Below the pieces are notes generated by a model, which saw nothing but the letters and a program-made list of their open reading frames with translations, ran no database searches and was not told where the DNA came from. Of a stretch of 9,729 bases of DNA, positions 1-6,496 are shown piece after piece (positions within the stretch are counted from its first letter, which is position 1; each line of letters begins with the position of its first letter). The position numbers and the translations under genes were made by a program. The stretch covers positions 1 to 9,729 of the forward strand of contig DGQR01000108.1 of NCBI GenBank assembly GCA_002390825.1. The letters run 5' to 3'. This DNA is from Rhodoferax sp. UBA4409 (GTDB lineage Bacteria; Pseudomonadota; Gammaproteobacteria; Burkholderiales; Burkholderiaceae_C).

Positions 1-414
1 GCGATTCAGGTCCACGCCATCCGCATTGGTGCGCCGAGCCGGTTTGGCAAACAAGCCATCGGGGTTGAGACTTGGGATGAAGCGCCAGTGGATATTCAGC
101 GCAGTGTCCGAGGGAGGGGTCTGCGCTAGCCCCAACCAGTGGTAGACCAGCGACACGGACGACATTTCATCCCCGTGAATTCCCCCCACCACCAGCACAC
201 GGAAATTAGCGTCCACCGCCGTCACATCGCGGCCCCAAATGACACGGCCTTTATTAGAGCGGGCCTTCAAATCCTGCAGCGAAGCCGCTTCGCACATGGC
301 GGGGCTCACGCTGGGTATTTTTGAAGAATAGTCGCCGCAAGCCCTCTTGATATCTGCATGAGCTGCTACAGAAAAAATAGCAAAAACAAAACTGGCAATG
401 ATTTCCTTGTGCAT
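1..414 (-). CDS. M14 zinc carboxypeptidase-like protein, exported (partial, C-terminus off the left edge)
   Basis: Reading the minus strand from an ATG at 414 gives 138 residues with no stop before the window edge. Residues 1-20 form a short signal peptide: a Lys near the start, a hydrophobic core rich in Ile/Phe/Val/Ala, and an Ala-His-Ala end typical of signal peptidase I sites. The mature part therefore probably lies in the periplasm. Residues 77-83 read GGIHGDE, the HxxE zinc-binding motif of the M14 family (His80 and Glu83 as ligands). Residues 117-120 are NPDG, and residues 135-138 are DLNR, the Asn-Arg pair that binds the substrate carboxylate. The third zinc ligand and the catalytic Glu would lie beyond the edge. 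Known relatives include metallocarboxypeptidases and murein peptide amidases; the substrate here cannot be told. No clear ribosome-binding site precedes the ATG. The gene is divergent from the flavin reductase gene. Confidence 0.88.
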   Translation of the reverse strand, partial: MHKEIIASFVFAIFSVAAHADIKRACGDYSSKIPSVSPAMCEAASLQDLKARSNKGRVIWGRDVTAVDANFRVLVVGGIHGDEMSSVSLVYHWLGLAQTPPSDTALNIHWRFIPSLNPDGLFAKPARRTNADGVDLNR

Positions 415-499
415 AGCGGGAATTGTAAAGGTCGCCCGCCGCCCATGGTTTTGGGTGGGCCGTCATGGCAAGGCGGTGAAAGCGCGTTAAATTCCAGAG
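415..499. other. Divergent intergenic spacer between the M14 peptidase and flavin reductase genes
   Basis: These 85 bases separate the two divergent start codons and must hold both sets of start signals. On the minus strand TACAAT (bases 427-422) resembles a sigma70 -10 box but lies only seven bases before the peptidase ATG, with no good -35 at 16-18 bases. A GC-rich inverted repeat at 439-458 (CCGCCCA / TGGGTGG, loop of six, one G-T pair) could be a hairpin or a protein site. No convincing plus-strand promoter was seen. An in-frame stop (TAA, 488-490) just before base 500 limits how far upstream the flavin reductase can start. Confidence 0.4.
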
Positions 500-1018
500 A
501 TGACGCCCCCTGCTCGAGCACGATCTGCTATCCCCCCTGATTTTTCCAGCCAAGAATTCCGGCAAGCCCTGGGCATGTTTGCCACCGGCGTGACCGTAGT
601 CACGGCCCAAGCCCACGATGGCACCCTGGTGGGCCTAACCGCCAACTCTTTCAACTCGGTGTCGCTCGCGCCTCCGCTGGTACTCTGGAGCCTGGCCCAG
701 AAGGCCGGGTCCATGGAAGCCTTCAGCCGCGGCGCACACTACGCGATCAACATCCTGGCTGCTGACCAGCAGGCTTTGGCTATGCAGTTCGCCAGCAAAG
801 ACATCGACCGCTATGCAGGCGTCAACTTCAGCCGTGGCGCCCACGGCGCACCGCTCCTGGCCGGTGCGGTGGCGCACTTTGAGTGCTTCAACCGCAGCCA
901 GTACGAGGAAGGCGACCATGTGATTTTTGTGGGCGAAGTGGAGCGCTGTAGCCACCGCGCAGGTGCAGCCCCCCTGCTCTACCATGGCGGGAAGTTCTAC
1001 ACCGAGCACCCGCTCTGA
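500..1018 (+). CDS. Flavin reductase-like, FMN-binding split-barrel protein
   Basis: The 172-residue product has the layout of the flavin reductase-like domain family (HpaC/NtaB type, DIM6/NTAB). These proteins use NAD(P)H to reduce FMN or FAD, often for a partner monooxygenase, in the cytoplasm. Visible landmarks are the N-terminal LGMFATGVTVVT stretch (residues 24-35), then GLTANSFNSVSLAPPLVLWS (45-64), which is the classic flavin-contacting segment. Next come a GDHVIFVGEVE strand (138-148) and LLYHGGKF (159-166) near the end. Length is normal for the single-domain family. ATG 500 is the first possible start because TAA at 488-490 is in frame just upstream; the first dozen residues are Ala/Pro/Arg-rich and poorly conserved-looking. 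GAG directly before the ATG is a poor ribosome-binding site. No monooxygenase partner lies in the window, so the physiological electron acceptor is unknown. The next gene starts five bases after the stop. Confidence 0.88.
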   Translation: MTPPARARSAIPPDFSSQEFRQALGMFATGVTVVTAQAHDGTLVGLTANSFNSVSLAPPLVLWSLAQKAGSMEAFSRGAHYAINILAADQQALAMQFASKDIDRYAGVNFSRGAHGAPLLAGAVAHFECFNRSQYEEGDHVIFVGEVERCSHRAGAAPLLYHGGKFYTEHPL

Positions 1019-1023
1019 ATCGC

Positions 1024-2361
1024 ATGTCACTCCACCTGCCCCGGCCGGTCAAAGCAGCACTCCTCGGATTTTGGGATTTATTCACTTCGGCCAGCCCCTT
1101 GCTGTTCGCGGGGGCAGGCCTGATCTGGCTTGCCTATTGGTGGCTGAATCCGATGCCACCCAAACAGCTGACCCTGTTGACGGGCCCGGAGCAAAGCGCT
1201 TACGCCGAAATGGGCGATCAGTACGCAAAGCTGCTACGCCAGCACGGCATCACGGTCCAACTGGTGCCCACAGAGGGTTCCGCTGACAACTTGCGCCGAC
1301 TGCAGGCCGGCGAGGCGGACGCCGGTTTTGTGCAGGGGGGGTCTGCCACAGCGCCGACCGATGACGACTCGGAAGAACTCCTCACGCTAGGCAACTTGTT
1401 TGTGGAACCGGTCTGGCTGTTCTATCGCGCTCAATCTGCGGCAGACATCTCAGAAACGGGCCGGCTGCAGTCCTTGAACCAGTTGAGTACCTTGCGAATC
1501 AACGCGGGAACCGCCGGTAGCGGCGTCCCGCCGTTGATGGACACGCTGCTGGACATGCACCGCATGGACCCCAAGAAAATCAAAATTTCGCACCTGGAGC
1601 AAACGCCCGCCACGGTGCAGATGTTGCAAGGCAAGCTGGATGCGGTGGTGTTCGCCTCGGCCCCGCAGGCCCCTATGGTGCAAATGCTGCTGCAAACACC
1701 CGGTATCCGGCTCATGGATTTTCCTCAGAACGAGGCCTATGCACGTCGCCTGCCGTTTATCACCCCGGTCACACTGCCGCGCGGCGTGGTCGATCTGGCG
1801 CGCAACATTCCAGCGCAAGATGTACACCTGATCGCCACGACCACCAGCATGTTGGTGCGTGAGAGCCTGCACCCGGGCTTGCGCCAATTGCTGTCTCAGG
1901 CGACGGTACAGACCCACGGGCAATCCGGCTGGTTCCAGCGCACCCGAGAGTTTCCCAACGCATCCAACAGCGAGTTTCCGTTGGCACCCGAAGCCGAGCG
2001 CACTTTGAAAAATGGCATCCCCAGCCTGCAGCGATACATCCCGTTTACCTTGGCCAATCTTGTAGAGCGCATGTGGCTGGCACTGGGCATCATCATTGCC
2101 GTGCTCCTCCCGTTGGGAAAAATAGCGCCTCCGCTGTACGCCTACCGCGTGCGGTCTCGCGTTTTCCGTTGGTATGGCGAACTCCGGGATATTGAAAGCC
2201 GACTCGAAGCCCACCCCGAAGACAAAGAAAAATTGTTGGAAGAGCTGAACGCGATTGAAGCCAAGGTGGAAAAAGTCATCCTGCCCCTGTCCTACGCGGA
2301 TGAACTCTATGCGCTACGCAACAACATCAGCCTCGTGAGACAGCGCTTAACTACAGCTTAG
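1024..2361 (+). CDS. Membrane-anchored TAXI-family TRAP solute-binding protein (orphan)
   Basis: The 445-residue product matches the TAXI branch of TRAP transporter solute receptors. LTLLTGPEQSAYAEMGDQYA (residues 49-68) opens the binding domain, followed by VPTEGSADNLRRLQAGEADAGFVQGG (81-106) and the INAGTAGSG segment (159-167). Unlike the usual secreted receptors it has an uncleaved-looking N-terminal membrane segment (about 25-41) and a second one (about 350-370). The sequence after that is charged and probably cytoplasmic, including a likely helical, coiled-coil-prone stretch (385-418, rich in Glu/Lys/Leu). The binding domain would sit in the periplasm. No DctQ/DctM permease gene is present, so it may sense or scaffold; transport is not shown. 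It starts five bases after the flavin reductase stop with no clear ribosome-binding site, which fits translational coupling. Its stop overlaps the convergent DUF1631 gene by 11 bases. A run of seven G lies at 1335-1341. Confidence 0.85.
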   Translation: MSLHLPRPVKAALLGFWDLFTSASPLLFAGAGLIWLAYWWLNPMPPKQLTLLTGPEQSAYAEMGDQYAKLLRQHGITVQLVPTEGSADNLRRLQAGEADAGFVQGGSATAPTDDDSEELLTLGNLFVEPVWLFYRAQSAADISETGRLQSLNQLSTLRINAGTAGSGVPPLMDTLLDMHRMDPKKIKISHLEQTPATVQMLQGKLDAVVFASAPQAPMVQMLLQTPGIRLMDFPQNEAYARRLPFITPVTLPRGVVDLARNIPAQDVHLIATTTSMLVRESLHPGLRQLLSQATVQTHGQSGWFQRTREFPNASNSEFPLAPEAERTLKNGIPSLQRYIPFTLANLVERMWLALGIIIAVLLPLGKIAPPLYAYRVRSRVFRWYGELRDIESRLEAHPEDKEKLLEELNAIEAKVEKVILPLSYADELYALRNNISLVRQRLTTA

Positions 2362-4738
2362 CAATCACGCTGTTTTTCATGGCCTGCTGGGCCACCGCGT
2401 CCAGCGCAGCATCCAGCACGGTCTGCGCCGATATCACCCGTAATTGACCTGCAGCCACTAACTTGTCATGCGTGCGGCGGGTCATGGACTGTGTAGAGCC
2501 TGATGCGCTCGTGAACAAAAACAGCGTTCCATGCGGACTCGCCCAGGTGAGCTGCGTGCGGACCCAATCGTCATTGGACTGCAGCTCCACCCAAGAGCCG
2601 AGTGGCAAACTGCCTGCGCCGTTGCCGGCGACGGGCACTTCCGCTTCCTGCGCCGTGGACGTCGATGACTCTGGTGCAGTGCTGCTGGCAGAGGACGCGT
2701 CGTCGAGCTCCAGCAGATTCGACTCGCTGGCTTCGGAGGGTGCAACCCAAGGGTCGCCATCCTCCACCGGGCGATGAGGCACTGTCAAAGCGACAGCGCG
2801 AGCGGGTGTCTCGGGCGCCTCCTTAGAGCGGGTCCAGGGATCCCGGTGTACCGCCCGGAAGGCCGCTTGGTGCAAGCCCATCAGCGCTTCAAAAAATGCA
2901 CCCACCTTGGTGGCGGGGTATTGGATGGTCTCCAGCCCATCACGCAAGGTTCCCAGCAAGAGCGGAACCAGCTTGGTGAGTTTGGGAATATTCTTCGGCG
3001 CCAAATCCGGGTGGGTGCTCCATAGCAGCGCCGCGATCAATGCCTGGTACCGGTCAGCCGTCGCAGAGCGACTGCCGCCTGCGAGTCGCGCTTGCGCAAC
3101 CACTTGCGCCCAGGGGCCGCATAAAAAATGCAAGACCACTTCCGGCACTTTGTTGGCATCCCGGTGCCCGTCGATTTCCCGGGCAATCTTTTCAGCCAAC
3201 AGGTTGCGCTGTTCAGCTTTCTCCAACGCCCTCACAGCCTGCGCACGCAAGGCGGCTTGCTTGGAAGCCTCGTCGTCCCAGAGTGACTGCAGATGACTCA
3301 GAACACGCTCAAAACCCTCTGGGCCCGCGTGCTCGTCCATCAAGGGTGCGATAGCCTCCCGCGCTTCGTCCAAATACGCCAAAAAGCCGGGACTCCCGAC
3401 CTTCGCGAACGCCAAGCTGCGATGCGTCAATTCTTGGACCAGCATCCGGGCAGCGTGCTCTTTATCGGTAAAAAAGCGCGGATCGGCCAAAGCCAAACGC
3501 ATCAGAGCGGGCTCCAGCCCGCGCACCAAGCCCTGCACTGGTTCCAACAAACGCGGATCGCGCGCTATGTTGTCCACCATCAGGCTCACCACTTCCAAAC
3601 TCAAAGCCTGCGCAACCCCATTGGCCGTACGACGGATTTTTTCACGCACATCGCCGTCCACCCCCGCGCGAATTTCGGGCGTGGCACTGCGGCGCTGCTC
3701 GAGCCGCTGGACCACACGATCGACTTGCCGCATTTCTGCCAAGGCCTCAAAGGCCGCAGGAACGGTTGCCGCAAAGTCGGTAGGCTCGGCTTCGTGTGCC
3801 CGATACCCCGCTTGCGGCGATTCAAAGTCTCGCTCGAACTGTTTTGCAAATGCAGCGACTCTGTGCGTCGTGCCTGCAGAATCCAATTCACCCGCCAGCA
3901 GCAGGCGCAGCCTGTCCAGGGTGAGCAAACCGGGATCAACGACGGGCTTGGGGCGGCTCAACTCTCGGGCTATCAAGGCCTCCCGCTCCGCACTGCCCGG
4001 TGCGCCATAGCGCGTGGTCTCCATCTGCGCGGAGCCAGCGCCTTCTGCACGTTTAAAGCCAGCGGCACCCACGCCGGGCGTGGCACTTTGCGAGACCGCA
4101 TAACTAGCGGCCACCACACCTTGCGCGCGTAACCGGACGACGAGGTCACGGTACAGCACTTGAAGCTCACTGCCTAAAGCAGTTCCCATGACGGTGAGCC
4201 AGTCCAAGCGCATTGACGAAGGAGCGGGGGTGCGCTCCACGGTATTGCGCAATGCTTGGATATAGGCCTCCGGGCGCAAGGGGTTGCGCTCCGGGCGAAC
4301 CGTAGGCAAGCCCAAAGCTGCACACATCAAGGCATTGAGTTCAGACAGGCTTGCCTCCGCAGCCAGCATGACCATTTGCTGCGCCCGCGCCATGTTGACG
4401 CTCTCTTGCACCTGAAGCTCGTCCATCAGCTCCAGTTGATCAAACTGCACATCAGCGATGCTGGGCATCGACGTGCGAGGCGTATCCACCGGCTTGGTGA
4501 ACTGCTCCATCAAGGCTGCTTCGAAGCCCTTTTCCAGAATAGCCTCATGAGCAAACAGCTGCCGCAAGGAATCCGCGTGAACCTCCCGCTCCCTGAAGTC
4601 ACGCGCTGCGCCTTCGCGCCCATGCAAGTCGCGGCGCAGTGCAGCGACCAGTTTGGCCATCAGGGCAGGACCGGCCGCCGCGGCTTCTTTGACGGTCGCT
4701 TGAAACAAGGGCGGCGGGGGCGAGTGTCGATTTTGCAT
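2351..4738 (-). CDS. DUF1631 family protein, copy 1 (downstream of ettA)
   Basis: The 795-residue product belongs to the uncharacterised DUF1631 family (PF07793), common in beta- and gammaproteobacteria. It has no signal peptide or membrane segment, so it is probably cytoplasmic. Most of it looks alpha-helical. Blocks shared with the paralogue at 6493-8727 include NPLRPEAYIQALR (about residue 150), LLTLDRLRLLLAGELD (about 268-285), THRSLAF (about 440) and CGPWAQVV (about 537). A Ser/Glu/Ala-rich, probably disordered linker (about 673-704) leads to a C-terminal module (about 708-795) with GSWVELQSNDDWVRTQL and TWASPHGTLFLF. Compared with the paralogue it has roughly 24 extra residues after the GELD block. 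It starts 34 bases after the ettA stop on the same strand, consistent with an operon. The region before its ATG has no good ribosome-binding site. Function is unknown; it is longer than its sister mainly through that insert and the linker. Confidence 0.85.
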   Translation of the reverse strand: MQNRHSPPPPLFQATVKEAAAAGPALMAKLVAALRRDLHGREGAARDFREREVHADSLRQLFAHEAILEKGFEAALMEQFTKPVDTPRTSMPSIADVQFDQLELMDELQVQESVNMARAQQMVMLAAEASLSELNALMCAALGLPTVRPERNPLRPEAYIQALRNTVERTPAPSSMRLDWLTVMGTALGSELQVLYRDLVVRLRAQGVVAASYAVSQSATPGVGAAGFKRAEGAGSAQMETTRYGAPGSAEREALIARELSRPKPVVDPGLLTLDRLRLLLAGELDSAGTTHRVAAFAKQFERDFESPQAGYRAHEAEPTDFAATVPAAFEALAEMRQVDRVVQRLEQRRSATPEIRAGVDGDVREKIRRTANGVAQALSLEVVSLMVDNIARDPRLLEPVQGLVRGLEPALMRLALADPRFFTDKEHAARMLVQELTHRSLAFAKVGSPGFLAYLDEAREAIAPLMDEHAGPEGFERVLSHLQSLWDDEASKQAALRAQAVRALEKAEQRNLLAEKIAREIDGHRDANKVPEVVLHFLCGPWAQVVAQARLAGGSRSATADRYQALIAALLWSTHPDLAPKNIPKLTKLVPLLLGTLRDGLETIQYPATKVGAFFEALMGLHQAAFRAVHRDPWTRSKEAPETPARAVALTVPHRPVEDGDPWVAPSEASESNLLELDDASSASSTAPESSTSTAQEAEVPVAGNGAGSLPLGSWVELQSNDDWVRTQLTWASPHGTLFLFTSASGSTQSMTRRTHDKLVAAGQLRVISAQTVLDAALDAVAQQAMKNSVIAKL
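2353..2377 (+). terminator. Weak candidate terminator at the convergent gene ends
   Basis: ACAGC (2353-2357) and GCTGT (2369-2373) form a five-base-pair stem with an 11-base loop, followed by T residues to 2377. It straddles the TAXI gene stop. The T run suits a rho-independent terminator for plus-strand transcription, but the stem is short and the loop long, so it may not function. No stronger candidate was seen at this junction. Confidence 0.2.
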
Positions 4739-4751
4739 GCAGCAGCGTGGA

Positions 4752-4770
4752 CTCTCTCAGTACCAGAGAG
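4752..4770 (-). other. Small intercistronic inverted repeat between ettA and DUF1631 copy 1
   Basis: CTCTCT (4752-4757) and AGAGAG (4765-4770) can pair around a seven-base loop and fill most of the 34-base gap between the ettA stop and the next ATG. There is no T run on the minus strand after the stem, so it is not a convincing terminator. It could stabilise the upstream message end or affect access to the downstream start codon, 13 bases beyond. Confidence 0.3.
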
Positions 4771-4772
4771 GC

Positions 4773-6434
4773 TTACTTCAAGGCCTTGTAGCGCACGCGC
4801 TTGGGCTTGGCACCCTCTTCGCCCAGACGCTTCTTCTTGTCGGCTTCGTACTCTTGGTAGTTGCCGTCAAAGAAAGTCCACTGGCTGTCGCCTTCGGCAG
4901 CCAGGATGTGGGTGGCAATACGGTCCAGGAACCAGCGATCGTGGGAAATCACCAGCATGGTGCCGGCGAATTCCAGTAACGCGTCTTCCAAAGCGCGCAA
5001 GGTTTCCACATCCAAGTCGTTGGACGGCTCATCCAGCATCAACACGTTGCCGCCTGCGATCAGTGTCTTTGCCAAGTGAAGGCGTCCGCGCTCACCACCG
5101 GAGAGCATGCCCACCTTCTTCTGCTGGTCGCCACCGTTGAAGTTGAAGCGACCGCAATAGGCGCGGCTGGCCATCTGGAACTTGCCCACGTTCAGGATGT
5201 CGAGTCCACCGGACACGTCTTCCCAGACAGTTTTTTCATCCGACAACGCATCGCGGTGCTGGTCCACAAACGCCATCTTGACGGTGGAACCAATGACGAC
5301 TTCACCCGAATCTGGCTTCTCGCGACCGGCGATCAGCTTGAACAAGGTCGATTTACCGGCACCGTTCGGGCCGATGATGCCGACAATCGCACCGGCAGGG
5401 ATGTTGAAGCTCAGGTTGTCGATCAACACGCGGTCGCCAAAGGACTTGCTCACGCCCTTGAACTCGATCACCTGGCTACCCAGGCGGTCTGCCACCGGGA
5501 TAAAGATTTCGTTGGTTTCGTTGCGCTTCTGGTATTCGAAGTCGCTCAATTCTTCAAAACGGGCCAGACGGGCCTTGCTCTTGGCCTGGCGAGCCTTGGG
5601 GTTCTGGCGGGACCATTCCAATTCCTTCTTCAAGGCCTTGGCACGGGCTTCTTCGCCCTTTTGTTCGGCTTCCAGGCGGGCGCCCTTCTGGGTCAGCCAG
5701 TCAGAGTAGTTGCCCTTGTACGGGATACCGGAGCCACGGTCCAGTTCCAGAATCCACTCAGCAGCGTTGTCCAGGAAGTAGCGATCGTGGGTGATAGCCA
5801 CCACGGTGCCGGAGTAGCGCTGCAGGAATTGCTCCAGCCAGTCCACCGATTCAGCGTCCAAGTGGTTGGTCGGCTCATCAAGCAACAACATGTCGGGCTT
5901 GGAGAGCAGCAAACGGCACAAGGCCACGCGGCGCTTCTCACCACCGGACAGCACGCCGATGTTGGCATCCCATGGGGGCAGGCGCAGGGCGTCGGCGGCA
6001 ATTTCGAGTTGGTGCTCGGAATCCGTGCCGGCGGTGGCGATGATGGCTTCCAGTTCAGCCTGCTCAGCAGCCAGGGCGTCAAAGTCGGCGTCTTCAGCGC
6101 CGTAGGCGGTGTACACCTCTTCCAAGCGGGCCTTGGCAGTGAACACTTTGCCCATACCGCTTTCCACGGCTTCACGCACGGTGTGGGTCGGGTCGAGTTG
6201 GGGTTCCTGGGGCAGGTAACCGATGTTCAGGCCGGCCATGGGAATGGCTTCGCCCTCAATTTCCTTGTCCACACCGGCCATGATCTTGAGCAGGGTGGAT
6301 TTGCCGGAACCGTTGGTACCCAAGACACCGATCTTGGCACCGGGGAAGAAGGAAAGGGAGATGTCTTTAAGAATGTGCCGCTTGGGGGGCACGATCTTGC
6401 CGACGCGGTTCATGGAGAAAACGTATTGGGCCAT
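4773..6434 (-). CDS. ettA: Energy-dependent translational throttle protein EttA (ABC-F ATPase)
   Basis: The 553-residue product closely follows Escherichia coli EttA (YjjK) from start to end as I remember it, opening with MAQYVFSMNRVGKIVPPKRH. EttA binds the ribosomal E site and gates the first elongation steps according to the ATP/ADP ratio. Two ATPase domains are complete. Domain 1 has Walker A GTNGSGKST (39-47), signature LSGGE (162-166), Walker B with Glu187, and switch His206. The linker (about 243-323) is the tRNA-contacting segment of ABC-F proteins and contains the Arg/Lys-rich KARQAKSKARLARFEEL stretch. Domain 2 has GPNGAGKST (355-363), LSGGERGR (444-451), Glu469 and His498. The second Walker B reads DEPSN where the usual form is DEPTN, a mild change. 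There are no membrane segments, so it is a soluble ribosome factor and not a transporter. It lies between two DUF1631 genes on the same strand. Confidence 0.96.
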   Translation of the reverse strand: MAQYVFSMNRVGKIVPPKRHILKDISLSFFPGAKIGVLGTNGSGKSTLLKIMAGVDKEIEGEAIPMAGLNIGYLPQEPQLDPTHTVREAVESGMGKVFTAKARLEEVYTAYGAEDADFDALAAEQAELEAIIATAGTDSEHQLEIAADALRLPPWDANIGVLSGGEKRRVALCRLLLSKPDMLLLDEPTNHLDAESVDWLEQFLQRYSGTVVAITHDRYFLDNAAEWILELDRGSGIPYKGNYSDWLTQKGARLEAEQKGEEARAKALKKELEWSRQNPKARQAKSKARLARFEELSDFEYQKRNETNEIFIPVADRLGSQVIEFKGVSKSFGDRVLIDNLSFNIPAGAIVGIIGPNGAGKSTLFKLIAGREKPDSGEVVIGSTVKMAFVDQHRDALSDEKTVWEDVSGGLDILNVGKFQMASRAYCGRFNFNGGDQQKKVGMLSGGERGRLHLAKTLIAGGNVLMLDEPSNDLDVETLRALEDALLEFAGTMLVISHDRWFLDRIATHILAAEGDSQWTFFDGNYQEYEADKKKRLGEEGAKPKRVRYKALK

Positions 6435-6465
6435 TGCGATTCTGGTTATTCAGCGGTAAAGCCAT

Positions 6466-6496
6466 ATTATCGACTGCGCGGCAACCAAGCGATCAA
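6466..6496 (-). promoter_or_regulatory. Possible ettA promoter in the 58-base gap
   Basis: On the minus strand GATAAT (6471-6466) matches the -10 consensus at five of six positions. A TTGATC (6496-6491) stands 19 bases upstream, four of six matches, with a spacer longer than ideal. The -35 element overlaps the TGA stop of the upstream DUF1631 gene (6493-6495). If active it would let ettA and the following DUF1631 gene be transcribed independently of the first gene. Transcription would begin about 25 bases before the ettA ATG. Confidence 0.35.

Noticed and set aside
1450..2214. A 254-codon minus-strand frame opposite the TAXI gene
   Set aside because: The plus-strand product has clear TAXI motifs and membrane segments; the antisense product has none and is Gln/Arg/His-rich.
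3293..4132. A 279-codon plus-strand frame opposite DUF1631 copy 1, and a similar one at 4256-5140
   Set aside because: Both are opposite conserved DUF1631 blocks, are Arg/Gln/His-rich and lack domain patterns; the second also runs across the intergenic gap into ettA.
4752..4770. The ettA-DUF1631 intercistronic inverted repeat as a rho-independent terminator
   Set aside because: No T run follows the stem on the minus strand, and the A/T-G/C mix of the short stem is too weak.
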